From: Erodium maritimum
Lineage: Eukaryota; Streptophyta; Magnoliopsida; Geraniales; Geraniaceae
Reading direction: 5' to 3'
Assembly: GCA_963921825.1 (NCBI GenBank)
Contig: OY997596.1
Location: forward strand, 3,477,001-3,541,000
DNA: 64,000 nucleotides
Shown piece after piece: positions 34,892-47,570 of the stretch (within the stretch, counting starts at the first letter, position 1; each line of letters opens with the position of its first letter). A program made the translations under genes and the position numbers. The notes beneath the pieces were generated by a model that made no database searches, had not been told where the DNA came from, and saw only the letters and a list, made by a program, of their open reading frames with translations.

Positions 34892-36024
34892 TGTTAATAT
34901 TCAGGTACAAATATACTATAAATATAAGAAATACGAATTAATCTCATCCTTATAAACGAAAATATTGAATGATTTAGATTTGTTAAACCAATTCCAATTA
35001 TCTGTACACGATTTGGTTTATTTCTTATCCGAAATTGTTGGAAGGGTATATGTGACTTTGTAAAATACAAAAATAAGTTAATTTTAAACGAAATTGTGTT
35101 GCTAAACTTATCTTCATATGCAGCAATTTTTATTAATAAATACAATAATTATTTGTATCATATATCCACTCTCAAATTTTTATCAAAAGCAAAATAATAC
35201 AACAAATTTAAAATTGTAGTCGACTTTCATTATAACTGCAAATATTTAGTTATAATCAAGACAAAAATTATTTGTATCATATATACACTCACAAATTTGT
35301 ATCTGAAGCAAATTAATACTAGGAAGTTAGAATTGTAGTCTACTTTCATTATAACTGCAAATTTGTAGTTATCAAATAACTATTTCCTGCAACATATAAA
35401 AAAAACGGTTTACAACTATTTCCTGCAACATACAACAAAGACGTTTTACAAGTAACATAAATCGTAAAAATAAAATATACCTAATTATATTTAGTCCATT
35501 AATACATTTTGTTTTGGTATATACTATCTTCATATTATGAATAATTGACTAAGTTCGTTTTTAAACCCTACTTAAATATTACTTATTTTTCAAGTAGAAC
35601 ATGTATTCTGCAAACAAACTACAATATGAATACAACTCTAAACAAGATATAATTAGGTTAACCTTATAATTGTGCAAGTGTAGCCGAATTTGATAGATAT
35701 GAAATATACCCGCATATATTTTATACAGATAACGATTTCCTGCAACAATTACCCATAAAAAAATATTTAAATATAATATTTTTTGTACAATTAAATTTTA
35801 GATTATTATATAGATTCCAATACATTCTTATTTAGTACAAACTATCTTCATATTATTAAATTTTTTTCTAACTTCGTTTTTAAATCCTACATAAATATTA
35901 TTTATATTTCGAATAGAACATGTATTCAGCAAACACACTACAATCAAAATACAACTCTAAATAAATTATAATTAGGTTTACCTTATATTTAGTACCCAAA
36001 CTATGATATTATATATAGGTTGGT
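34856..36024. repeat. AT-rich DNA with tandem duplications
   Basis: Starts with an (AT)n run (34873-34893). Then there is a duplicated unit of about 119 bp (35152-35270 and 35271-35385) and a diverged duplication of about 318 bp (about 35424-35741 and 35742-36020, shared GCAACA and GAACATGTATTC). No coding region is recognised; it may be the 5' flank of the mobile-domain/Ulp1-type gene to the right. Confidence 0.6.
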
Positions 36025-38962
36025 TGTCACGCCTCAAATTCAGTAGAATCGAACCCGGAACGCGAACGTTTAAGACAATAAAACATTTTCAAACCTTTTA
36101 AATAAACCGCTTTAAAACCACCATTTAGTTAATCAAAATAATAAATTACAACTCAAAAGTACGTCCCAACAAGCGGACAAAATACAAGGCGTACGTCGCT
36201 AGACTCAAAAAGGAAACCCGGACTCCCGCTCCTAGCTCTTCAAGCTTCGAGAGCTCACCTAGTCCGTCCCGCGACCAGTACATGTAGGAAAAGCAGCTAG
36301 GGGTGAGTGTTCGCTCACCACCACGGATAACAGACTGACTACGGCATACTAGCATACAATGCCGGTAACACCAACAACAAACCCAACACCGGGGACTACT
36401 ATCCCCAACTCAAGTAACCCGACTGACACACAACTGTTACTTTCCCCAACCGACTCAACACTCGGACACGTGTTGTAGACCCGACACAACGATTACGACT
36501 TCCTCCAAGGACACGAAAGATAACCACGCCACACCCAAGATCACAAAGGATCGCACACCAAACAAGATCGCAAAGGATCGCACTCCAGCTACTCAGTCCC
36601 CACGCACTTTTCCCAACACGACGATTGGATCAGGCGGTCGACTTGTCGCACTTTTCCCGACACGTAGTCGGATCAGGCGGTCGACCTCTCACCACCACGC
36701 ACGCGTTGCCAGAACCCTTTACTCTCAGGCGGCCCCTACCTCGTCTGAACATGCATACGCGCGCGATCACGGGACCCCGTTTATTATGAAGCAGGCCCCC
36801 AACCTCAGGTAACCACAATCACAACCACAAGCAAAGTTCAACCGACAGCAACAACACAGGTTTAACACTTCACATGCACTCATGGCCACCCAAGACACCA
36901 ACAGTAAAACACGGGTTCAACAACCCCACGGGCACTCATGGCCACCCACGACACCAACGGTAAAACACGGGTTCAACAACCCAACGGGCACTCATGGCCA
37001 CCCAAGACACCAACGGTAAAACACAGGTTCAACAACCCCACGGGCACTCATGGCCACCCGAGACACACCAACGGTAAAAATACGGGTTTAACAACCCCAC
37101 GGGCACTCATGGCCACCCAAGACACACCAACAGTAAAATACGGGCTCGCATGGCCACCCAAGACGCAAACAGTAAAGTACGGGCTCTCATGGCCACCCAA
37201 GACACAACAGTAAAGTGCGGGCTCTCATAGCCACCCAAGACACAAACATTAAAGTACGGGCTCTCATGGCCACCCAAGACACAAACTAAAAAATCAACCT
37301 CTGGGCATAACCAAATGCCTCCAGTAATTCTAATATCGATAATTTCACTGCTCCTACGACATTACTAAGTGTCACATGCATTTCTATTGTTCGATATGTT
37401 CCCGTATCATATGACACCACCCGGTGTCGCCTGCCTCTCTATTATTCGATAAACTTACTTAACCCACGACACCCAAGTGTCACATGCATTTCTACTGTTA
37501 ACTTTCCCTAGTCAGGGCCGAGATCCGTCTACTTTTCCCTACCTCGTAACGCTTTCCCAAAAGTCCACGCCCAAGCTCCGGCGTGCTCGCGATCACTCGC
37601 CTAGCTTTCCCTTGCCGCGGTCCTCGGCACGATCTAACAAGATCACAATTAAAACACTTTTTAAGTTTGTCGACAAAGCTGAATTTTAATGAATTTGACG
37701 CCCAAACTCAACCCCGACAATGTCGATCAGTCCCAAACTTCCCAATTACTCGACATTGTCAGTAATGGGCCCGGAAAGGCCCGTTTCGCCCGACCCGGCG
37801 AATCTGCCCGGGATTGGAACACGTCCTTCCGGGGCTCCGAAAATTCCCGTTTTTGTTTCTACGGTCTTAGAATAATTTAAGGGTTCCAACGCAATCGACG
37901 GAATCAATTTCCGACTTCCGAGCAATTTAATTCGCGTTTAAAGTTTCTAAACCCGTCAATTACAACTTTTACAATTTAATTCAAAATTTAGATCCGGGTG
38001 TGGATTAACGACTTGGGGATCGTCCTAAACCACCCAAACACTAAAACCCGAGACCCGAGCATGTGTGCCCCACACGGCCATAATGGGAAAATTTCCTTTT
38101 CGCCCCAAAACGTTCCTAACGAACCCCAAACCTCAACCATTCATCTTTAAACCAATTCTAACCAAAACCCAATCATATTTGAATCGTTTAAACTCAAACC
38201 CTAAATTTCAAACGTATTAAAACGAGAAAAAATTGGGTTCTCACCGTGGGGAATGACGAGGGGAGTTCGAATCTTCAATTGTTGAGTCGATCGATCGGTC
38301 AGATCGTCGGCAAATCACCAAAAACCCAACCTTCTTCTTCCTTTCTCTCCTTCCCTTTCTCCCTCTTCTTTTCTCTCTCTTCTCTCTCCTAAATACTGAA
38401 ATGGCCGAGACCTACACAAGTCTTCCTTTTGTTTTTGCTCAAAAACACACTTTTACCATATTTACAAAACTAACACCACCTTTCCATTTCTTTGTTTTGT
38501 TCAATGTTACCTAACACCACCACATTGGTGACATGTGGCAAGATGGGTCCACCCCTTTTGAAAAATATCTTCTAGGTATTTTTCAGTCAGATTCGCGAAA
38601 TTCGATCGTCTCGGGCCCTGAACGGGCACTTTTTCCAAGAAATTATGAAACTTCACGGGATACAAGGAAACGGCTCAACTAAGACCGCTGTGACGACGGC
38701 TAAGCTTTTGGATCCGAAACGGACCTCGAACGGACCAAAACGTCGCTCGGTTGACTTTTCCAGCAAAAAGTCAACATTTCCCAAATTGGTCAGAAAGTTG
38801 CCCTGAGTCCCCCAGAACTCACCTTGGTCGATATCGGGGTCAACTCAAGTCCGATATGACCATCGGGGTCAAATTTGGGTTCATTTAGGTGTCTGTCCAA
38901 AAAAAATAAATTTTCCCGTTTTTCGCCGGTTTGACTGGCGTTGACCGGGAGTGGTTCTTACA
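36025..38962 (-). mobile_element. Tekay solo LTR 1
   Basis: 2938 bp in minus orientation from TGTCACGCCTC to GTGGTTCTTACA, flanked by the 5-bp duplication TTGGT (36020-36024 and 38963-38967). It contains the hairpin near 36303 and repeats of CAACGGTAAAACACGGGTTC (about 36890-37140). There is no internal region, so it arose by LTR-LTR recombination or an equivalent loss. Confidence 0.93.
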
Positions 38963-39169
38963 TTGGTAGTTCTGTCAAGAATTTACAGTATAATCGAAAT
39001 TCAAGATTGTCTACAGATTGTTCAAGTTATTTTCGTTCAATATCATCCATTGGTGTCATATTTTTGAAGGTTGGTATTGTATTATTAAAGGTTTTACTTG
39101 ATTTGCTGTGTTTTAATAGCAATTAGTTTAGTCATATAAACATTTTAACTTATGTAATATCTTGCAGGA

Positions 39170-40889
39170 TGAGTATGAAGAATACAAAAAAAAAACAAAT
39201 ATGGATGTCGTTGGTAACATAACAAATTCTGCTTCTTCATTTGAGGGTAATTAGTATATAATTTGATTTCGTAAACATACCATGTTATTCATGATCCTTA
39301 CAAAATTATTTAAGACATAGATTAATACCAATAATCTTTTATTATTAAATATTATTTATACGTTGGTTTGTAATTTATTCGTTAATCTCATAAAACATCA
39401 ATGTACATCATACACACACACATTGTAATCTTCATACATTTTGTTTCAGATGAGTCTGATTTTCAATCGAAGCAGGTTACTCCAAATAATCTTGATGTTC
39501 ATGTTCCGTTATCAAAGGTCCGTATGATTAAGGCTGGTGAGGATGCGTCAAATGGTAAAGGTAATTATGAGGTTATATTTAAGAATTAAAGTTTTTATTA
39601 CATTATTTTTGAATAATACAAATTATATTATTCGACTTGTCTGTACAATTATATTAAATTACTATTACATTTTTAAATCTATTCAATTTATCAATACCTA
39701 ATGTTAATATACATATGTTTCTGATTTTAGACTTTAAATTACATACTTCGAAGAATATGAAAGTTGTACTGGCAATGTTGTCAAGCATTCCATAACTTCC
39801 AAGCAATCCATAACTTCCAAGAAATCCATAACTGCCAAGCAATCCATAACTGCGAAGCAATTTGTTCACAAAAATGGTAAGTTTTTATTTAATTATTATT
39901 TGAATCCATATATATAGTTTAATTACTGTATGTTTTAAAATCATAAATACCTTTATATGTTTTCGGTTAATAATAATCAACTATCGGAATATAAACCATC
40001 TATAATTGTATTTTTTGTATTTTGTATTAACCAATTTCAATTTTTGAAAAAGTTATATATATAAAAAAAATATTTAACTAATATTTTATTGTCTTGATCC
40101 AGGTGTTAAAAAAGACATATAAAAAAAGAGGAAATATGGTCCGGGCTTTGATGGCATTGTACCGATATTGGAAAAGGAACAATCGATAGGCAAAAAGATA
40201 AAGAATCCAAGGTTTACACATAAGGATCTCTCCGATCTAATATCCAACAGACGTTCTACAATGCCTCAACTTAGGACCAGAGCATCGCCGAATAAGTTAT
40301 ACGATATGTTGATATCTTTTACAGCAGAACAAAAAGATGTTGTCAAACAAATAGGTTTTGGATACATTCTAGACTTGAATGTAAAAAAAACATTCCTCAT
40401 GCATTAGCATACTACCTGGTTGAACACTTTGATGTGTCAAGTATGTCATTGGTCATAAATTATGGCCGACATTTACTGAGGATTATCGACCTTGCAATTC
40501 ATAATAGGATATGTATTCCAATGGGCAAGATAGATGTTGTATGTGATTTTAATGGAGTGGAGAATACTACTGACCACGATGCATGGCTAAAGCAGTTTGA
40601 AGATTCGGTAATCACAACAAAATTGTTGACGAGCAAGATGTCCAAACAAATCAAGGGTGGTGATGAACTCAAAAGAAATTTCATGTTACTATTCTTTACA
40701 ACAATGATAGAGCCTGACACAGAAAATCTAGTTAACCAATCTTGTTTCCAATCTTTAGTGGATGTCTCTCGTATAGCTGATTACAATTAGTATCAATTAA
40801 TTGTTCATAAACTGGAGAGTTCAAAGAGGGATTGGGTGAACCAAAGCAAGGAATCTCGATATTTCAACGGTTCAATTACACTTTTATTG
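39170..40889 (+). pseudogene. Plant mobile domain/Ulp1-associated gene, 5' part
   Basis: Short upstream exons are suggested at about 39169-39245, 39450-39560 and 39730-39870 by CAG acceptors and GGTAA donors. The main exon, about 40103-40889, reads LRTRASPNKLYDMLISFT, QIGFGYILDLNVKKT, HFDVSSMSLVIN, MGKIDVVCDFNG, then DWVNQSKESRYFNGSITLLL. This resembles the N-terminal region of plant proteins that often also carry a Ulp1-type (C48) peptidase domain and travel with MULE transposons; identification is from memory of such proteins, not a search. Breaks: a frameshift at about 40391-40400 and a stop at 40788-40790. The exon ends at a donor (TTG/GTTAG, 40889/40890) and continues at 43959. Confidence 0.6.
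39779..39868 (+). repeat. 18-bp coding repeat
   Basis: Four to five copies of an 18-bp unit around AAGCAATCCATAACTTCC. In one frame they give hexapeptide repeats SITSKQ/SITAKQ ending QFVHKN before a splice donor (GGTAAG). Confidence 0.75.
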
Positions 40890-40919
40890 GTTAGATAAAA
40901 TACATATCTTATGCAAACT

Positions 40920-43881
40920 TGTCACGCCCCAAATTCAGTAGAACCGAACTCGGAACGCGAACGTTTGAAACAATAAAACATTTTGAAACCTTTTACATAA
41001 ATCACTTTAAATCACCAATTTAGTTAATCAAAATAATTATTTACGACTCAAAATATGTCCCACAAACGGACAAAAATACAAGTGTACGTCGCTAGACTCA
41101 AAAGTAAACCCGGATTCCCGCTCCTAGCTCTTCAAGCTTTAGAAGCTCACCTAGTCCAACCTGCGACCGGTACTTGTAGGAAAAGCAGCTAGGGTGAGCG
41201 TTCGCTCACCACCACGGATAACAGACTGACTACGTCATACTTAGCAGACAATGCCGGTAGCACCAACAACCAACTCAACACCGGGGATCACTATCCCCAA
41301 ACTCAAGTAACCCGACTGACACACACACACTGATACTTTCCTCAACCGACTCAACACTGGGACACGTAAAGTAGACCCGACTCAACGATTGACGACATCC
41401 TCCAAAGACACGACAGACAACCACGCAACACCCAAGATCACAAAGGATCGCACACCAAACAAGATCACAAAGGATCGCACGCCAGCTGCTTAGTAACCCC
41501 ATCTCTCTCTCGCCCTTTACCGATCCCTGTCAGGTCAGGCAGTCGACCCGCCGCGCAACTTCTCCCGATCTCAGTCGGAAGGCTAGCCCACAACCTCTCC
41601 CCTACCCCCGATCTCAGTCGGGTGACTAGCCACACACGCGCAAACCACGAAAATTCTCCCGACACACAGCCGGGAGGCTAGCCCACAACCTCTCCGCTTC
41701 CCCCGATCCCAGTCGGGATGCTAGCCACACCACGCAACTTCCCCGACACAAAGTCGGGTTTCCAACCTCAGGTAACCACAATCACAATCACAAGAAAAGT
41801 TCAACAAACAGCAACAACACAGGTTCAACACTCCATAGGCACTTATGGCCACCCAAGACACCAACAGCAAAACACGGACTCAACAACCCCACGGGCACTC
41901 ACGGCCTCCCAAGACACACCAACAGTAATTCACGGGCTCAACAACCCCACGGGCACTCACGGCCTCTCAAGACACACCAACAGTAACTCATGGGCTCAAC
42001 AACCCCACGGGCACTCACGACCACCCAAGACAGACCAACAGTAAAACACGGGCTCTCATGGCCACCCAAGACACAAATTACACAAACAACCTCTGGGCAT
42101 AACCAATTCCTCCAGTACTTCTAATATCAACCGTTTCACAATCAACCTCCGGGCATGGTCATATGCTTCCAGTAATTCTAACATCGATAAGTTCTCTGCT
42201 CCTACGACACTACTAAGTGTCACATGCAAATCTAATGTTCGATACATTCCCGTATCATACGACACCACCCGGTGTCGCCTGCCTTTCTAATATTCGATAA
42301 ACTTACTAAACCCACGACACCCAGGTGTCACATGCATTTCTACTGTTAACTTTCCCTAGTCAGGGCCGAGATCCGGCTACTTTTCCCTACCTCGTATGTT
42401 TTCTCCAAAAGCGTACAAATAAGCTCCGGCGTGATCTCGGTCACTCGCCTAGCTTTCCCTTTCCTCGGTCAGCGGCACGATCTAACAAGAACACAATTTT
42501 AAACGCTTTTAAGCTTGCAGGCATAAACTGAATTTTAATAAACCTGACGCCCAAAAGTAACCCCGACAATGTCGATCACTTCCAAACTTTCCAATTACTC
42601 GACATTGTCGATAATGGGCTCGCAAAAGCCCAATTCGCCCGACATGGTGAATCTGCCCGGGTTTTGGAAACGCCCTTCCGGGGCTCCGAAAATTCCCGTT
42701 TTCGTTTCTACGGTCTTAGAATAATTCAAGGGTTCCTAGGCACTCGACGGAATCGAATTCCGACTTCCGAGTCATTTAATTAGCGTTTAAAGTTTCTAAA
42801 CCCGTCAATTACAACTTTCACTATTTAATTCCAAATTTTGATTCGGTTGTAGATTAATGACATGGGGAACATTTTAAACCACCCGAACACAAAACCCAAG
42901 CACCCGAGAAAGTGGGCCACACCCGGCCCACCTTGGCCGTGGGTGGCTAGGGCTCCAATGGGCCCGGCCCACCATGGTGGTGGCCGGCCCTAGCTCCGGC
43001 CAGCCACCCCATGGCCGGTCGGCCACCCCCTATGGTGGTCGGAGCTCCCCCCGAGCTCTCGGTCACCGGAAAACGTCCCCCTTCACCCTAAAACGTCTCC
43101 AAGACGTCTCCAACGATCCCCCATCCTCAATACAACCCTAACCTAATAGTTTTAAACCAAAACCTAAATTTAGAACTTGACAAAACGAAGATCGGTTTGG
43201 TGATTACCGTAGAGGAAGGCGGTGTGAGTTCGATTCTCCTAACTTTGAGACGATCCAAGGGTTGGATGAGCGTGAATAGTAGCACAAACCATAACCCTTC
43301 TCTTTTCTCTCTTCTTCTCCTTCTCCTTCTCTCTCACTCTCTTCTCCTTTTTTTTCTATTTTCTTTCTCTTTCTAACCCTCTTGGCCGAACCCCCTATAG
43401 GCCTCACCTTTAGTTTCCCCCAAAACCTAACACCACCACTTGTTATCCAAGTGGCAAGGTGGGTCCCACACCTTTTTGGAAAATATCTTCTAGATATTTT
43501 CCAATCAGATTCGCGAAATTCGGACGTTTCGGGCCCCGAACGGGCACTTTTTCCAAAAAATTATGAAACTCCACGGGCTACAAGGAAATAGCTCAACTAA
43601 GACTGCTGCGACGACAGATAAGCTTTTTGGATCCAAAACGGTCCTCGAATGGACCAAAACGTCGATCGGTTGACTTTTCCAGCGAAAACTCAACATTTCC
43701 CAAACTGATCAGAAAGTTGCCCTGAGTCCCCCAGAACTCACTTTGGTCGATATCGGGGTCAACTTAAGTCCGGTATGACCCTCGGGGTCAATCTTAGGTT
43801 TAATTAAGTGTCTGCTTAAAAAATTTAAATTTTCCTGTTTTTCGCAGATTTGACTAGCGTTGACCGGGAGTGGTTATTACA
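40920..43881 (-). mobile_element. Tekay solo LTR 2, inside an intron
   Basis: 2962 bp in minus orientation from TGTCACGCCCC to GTGGTTATTACA, with the 5-bp duplication AAACT at 40915-40919 and 43882-43886. It lies between a splice donor at 40890 and the acceptor at 43957-43958 of the mobile-domain/Ulp1-type gene, in the opposite orientation. Confidence 0.94.
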
Positions 43882-43958
43882 AAACTGTTTACATTACCTA
43901 TACAATAATCTACTTTATTATTATAAATATTTATGATATGTCTACTATTTCAATACAG

Positions 43959-45344
43959 TTGTTCTATTTGGATCGTGTCCAAGTAGGAATTCCTACTATC
44001 CCTAGGAAATGACCTTCATTAATTGGATGAACGAATAATAGAGTTATCGATAGAGAGAAGCTCGAGATAGAGTTAGGAGCATTTGGTAATAGTTACGTGC
44101 TAACGGAGCCACCTAAATTCAGCATTGTAGAGAATAATACAAACCTTTCATCTAGGGTGGATGTTTATTCTAAACTTGTGGATGGCGAACGTGGAAAACC
44201 AACCGAGCAGGTAATTTAAATTTAATATCATTCATTACTTTCTTATATCAAATTTAAATACAATATATGTTGTATTATATAATAAACGCATATGATATAC
44301 TAATTACATTAATACTTGTATATCAGGAATTCGTTGAGAAATTTTGTGATACTGGAAAAAAGTTTTCAGAATATTCAATTGAACTTAACAAGATACTACA
44401 CAAAGCACAAGAATGTTATCCTGAATCCGCTTTCTTCAAACGCATAGTATATATGCTCGGAAACTCATATTACAACAAAGAAAATGAAGATGTGTGCAGT
44501 GAAAAAGAAGAGTTGTTATTTACACAAGATCCGTGGTTTAAATTACCTAGTGTTTTAGAAAGTATTATCAGCTTAGAGAAAGGAGGAGGTGCAGAAAAAA
44601 ACATTCAAACTTCAATGTCTGAAGTAGTTGATTTGAATAAAGTTTCCTTACAAGAAGATGAGACAATTGTGTTACAGTCACGGCGCCCCACAACAGTCTC
44701 CGAAAAGAACGGTAAAGATTTGCATCCAAATGTTGATAATATCATTAACCGCATAAATTCTGGTAAGCACCTCATAGTTGAAAACATTCGCCTTACTGGT
44801 ATTTTGTCCAATGCAACAAAGTATGATGCTGGAAATAAGTCTTTTACAAAAATATCTCACAATCGAGTACCAGTACCATCCTTCTATTCTATTTCACCTT
44901 ATGGTGAAAGGAAAACGGATTTCAATGATAAGTTGGAGCAAGATGAGATCCAAATAGCAGAATGGATTCAAATATCTGGAAATAATTTGTAAGTATATTA
45001 TGTTTTCAAATATTATACAATTATTCTAAAACACTTTAAATTTATTTCTACTTTATTCACCTGCAGTCAAATGGTATACATTTGTGAACCATTCCGAATA
45101 ACCAAACAAGGAATGCAGACTTTATTGCCTAATGTATCATTGGACGCATAAGTTGTTGACTCGTGGTGTAACTATCTGAACAATTTAGAGGAGCTTCGAC
45201 ATAAGAAATCAACATCACGTTTTTTCATATCGTCACAAGCCAGTATTTGGTATGACAGGAATGGAAACCATAACAGTTTTGATGAATAATTTATTGCAGA
45301 GATAGAGCATTTCAAAGTTGACTGAAAGAATTTGGAATTGGTAA
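43959..45344 (+). pseudogene. Plant mobile domain/Ulp1-associated gene, 3' part
   Basis: Continues the gene after the LTR-bearing intron. Exon 43959-44210 opens with LFYLDRVQVGIPTIPRK, a stretch common in this protein type. The next intron is 44211-44326. Exon 44327-44988 begins EFVEKFCDTG. The intron 44989-45066 (GTAAGT...CTGCAG) splits a Phe codon and keeps frame. The last exon, from 45067, reads QMVYICEPFRI, GMQTLLPNVSLDA and VVDSWCNYLNN, the region that leads into a Ulp1-type peptidase domain. Breaks include stops at about 44002, 44020, 45149 and 45287. The catalytic His/Asp/Cys part is absent; the gene ends near 45344, so no peptidase activity is expected. Confidence 0.6.
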
Positions 45345-45673
45345 ATACTTCAGCTTAATAATTTACGTAAATTACTAAAATTTTGTTAGTTTCGAAATTC
45401 CTAAATATTTAACGGTTTTGCATGTTCCCACTTACTTCCTTGATTTAACACCACTAACTAATCTATTCATTTTTTTATCGAATCTTTTTAAATCATAACC
45501 TATATTTGATTTAGCCTAATCTATATATCCTAGCAAGTCAAATCTAAGTACATTCACGCACAACTCTCTATATTACCTATTCATACACCTCTTCCATCAC
45601 AACTCTTCAATCTCTACACAAAGTCTTTCCATCTTCTTCTTTCTTCTTCTGAAAATCCCAAAAATTTCGAACC
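45345..45673 (+). promoter_or_regulatory. Putative promoter and leader of acidic-protein gene
   Basis: TATA-like CTATATATCC at 45521-45530, about 145 bp before the ATG. A pyrimidine-rich leader follows with repeated CACAACTCTTC and CTTCTTC motifs, typical of plant 5' leaders. The transcription start is not defined. Confidence 0.45.
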
Positions 45674-46066
45674 ATGAAGGTATCCAAACCATATTCATAT
45701 GAAAATTGCCCTAATCCATTTGAAGAAATCCCAACGTCTGATGATACCCCTTCAGACGCTACCAATCTCACTCCATCAGACTCAAGCTCGTCGGATTCTG
45801 GTAATGAGTATGATGTTTGGGGCATTTTTCATATGGTTCCTTTCTCTGATGAGGAAGACGATCCCCGTGAAGTTCATGAGGAGATCGTGAATAAGGAGCC
45901 AACCCCGAACCGTAAAAGAAAGAGGGAGGCCTCTCCCTCAAATGAAGACGAGATGGGGTCGGATGTGGAGGAGGACGAGGACTACTTCGGAGAAGAAGAA
46001 GATGTGGAGAACGACGACCCCAACTACAGTGAAGAAGAAGATTATGATGAAGATGATGAAGACTAG
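45674..46066 (+). CDS. Small highly acidic protein
   Basis: Intact 130-residue frame. No known family is recognised. The N-terminal half is Ser/Thr/Asp-rich (DTPSDATNLTPSDSSSSDSG). A short hydrophobic segment (YDVWGIFHMVPF) follows, then a basic patch that could be a nuclear localisation signal (RKRKREA, about residues 88-94). The tail is almost entirely Asp/Glu with a few Tyr/Asn. The pattern resembles nuclear acidic or chaperone-like proteins, but that is a compositional analogy only. It has its own TATA and pyrimidine-rich leader and is followed by AT-rich sequence with ATATATAAAATCA as a possible polyadenylation region. It may be a host gene or a passenger of the neighbouring decayed element. 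Confidence 0.55.
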   Translation: MKVSKPYSYENCPNPFEEIPTSDDTPSDATNLTPSDSSSSDSGNEYDVWGIFHMVPFSDEEDDPREVHEEIVNKEPTPNRKRKREASPSNEDEMGSDVEEDEDYFGEEEDVENDDPNYSEEEDYDEDDED

Positions 46067-46830
46067 GTAGGTTTTAGTTTTCTTTGTTAATTTTTTTTTT
46101 TTGGTTTAGAATCCTTGTTTATGAACATAGGGATTTTTTTTGTTATGATCCTATTAAGGATTGAATTTTGTAATTCCCTTTTTTAAAAGGGATCTTGTGA
46201 AATATATAAAATCAGCATAATTATCTAGTTTATATCTTTGTTTGTCTGTAATTATTCCGTTTGTTTATATCTTTCAAAAAAATTATCGTGTGTGTTTATC
46301 ATATTATGATTCTTTTGATTATGCATGCATGTTTTGCTATTATGTAATGTTGTTAGTTTTATATGTTAAACAAACTAAAGTGTATTATTTTGTAATCAGC
46401 TTTTTAATTATAGATATGACTTTTATACTTTCACAGTAGAATAGGGTATTAATTCGTAAATAAATGATCCATATAACATGAAATTAATATAATAAATAAT
46501 ATATGGTACAAAGTATGTGTTTTTGTAGTGTTACCATAAAATAGGGTAAGAATTTGCAAAACAAAATGATCATATATAACATTATCAACATATGTTAAAT
46601 AAAAGTTAATTTTTTTTAAAACATAGATCAGCGTATGAAAGTATTAAATAATTGTCCATATACTACAGAATAAATGGTAAAAAGTCTGTGTTGTTAATCG
46701 TATTACAATACATTAGGGTAAGAATTTGCAAAACATCACATTCATATATAAAATTATCAGACGTTATCAATATATGTTAAATATAATTTAAAATATTATC
46801 TTTATTTGTTATAAACATAGAACATCGTCG
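46067..46830. repeat. AT-rich stretch with degenerate repeats
   Basis: After the acidic-protein gene the sequence is very AT-rich. Three diverged copies of a segment around AGGGTAAGAATTTGCAAAAC lie at about 46436, 46536 and 46709, each followed by TATATAA(C/A)AT. No gene is seen. Confidence 0.5.
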
Positions 46831-47570
46831 ACTCCCTCTATCACATCCGGTCGACTCCCTCGCAGACCACGCCCGGCGTGTGGGATAAGTATCAGTGGGG
46901 ATGAATGTCTTCAACATCATCTTCACCCTCCTTCTCCCTCGCATCGGGCTGGTCTATTCCTCCTGAGGTCTCACTAGAATCAGTCCCGTCGATGATGTTG
47001 TCGGATGGGATCTCTGGTTTGCGTCGGGATGACCTGGTGCGGCAGCGATGGGTACTTTCTACTCCACGCTACGGGGTGGCCCCTCCCCGCCTAAACCCTA
47101 GACTGTCTGCCTAGCCTAACCATGACATTGCTTTGGTGCCTAGGTTGGAAGGCGCGAGGTCTAGAGCCTCGAGTTTTGTACCCCCTCGAACCTCGGGTGG
47201 GGGGACTGTTTGGGACGGGTCAGTGTGCTTGGCATACTCCACGATCATGACGGTAAGGGTTCGGACCCAGTACTTGATCCATGATAGTTATGGGTTATGA
47301 TCTCGGGCCTAACCGTGGGGTCGGTGGCCCTCCGTCTCTAGTCTCGAGGAGGGATGCGCTGGATGATGAGGAGGATGCTGACTCTGCAAGAAGTGCAGTT
47401 AGGACGTCGCCCCCGCTACGATATCCTTTAAGCCACCTTCCGGCATATCAGAGTTGTCTCCCACTATCATGGTTGTTGAGATCTCTGATTTCCGACACCC
47501 CCTCACCCCCCCCCCCCCTCACCCGTCTTCTGTCTTTGTTCGAGGGGAGTCTAAAATATCGTCTGTGACG
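46831..47570. other. GC-rich unidentified block
   Basis: Abrupt shift to GC-rich sequence between AT-rich flanks, with short open stretches but no protein recognised. It contains a 13-base C run at 47506-47518. Probably a transposon fragment; its family is not identified. Confidence 0.35.

Noticed and set aside
36938-37213. Repetitive frame (HGHPRHTNGK-like) in solo LTR 1, with relatives at 41718, 52459 and 58309
   Set aside because: Translation of the LTR tandem repeats; present in all frames by chance and variable in copy number.
46831-47570. Possible DUF4283 or other transposon coding fragment
   Set aside because: Short open stretches gave no recognisable motif, so only an unidentified GC-rich block is reported.
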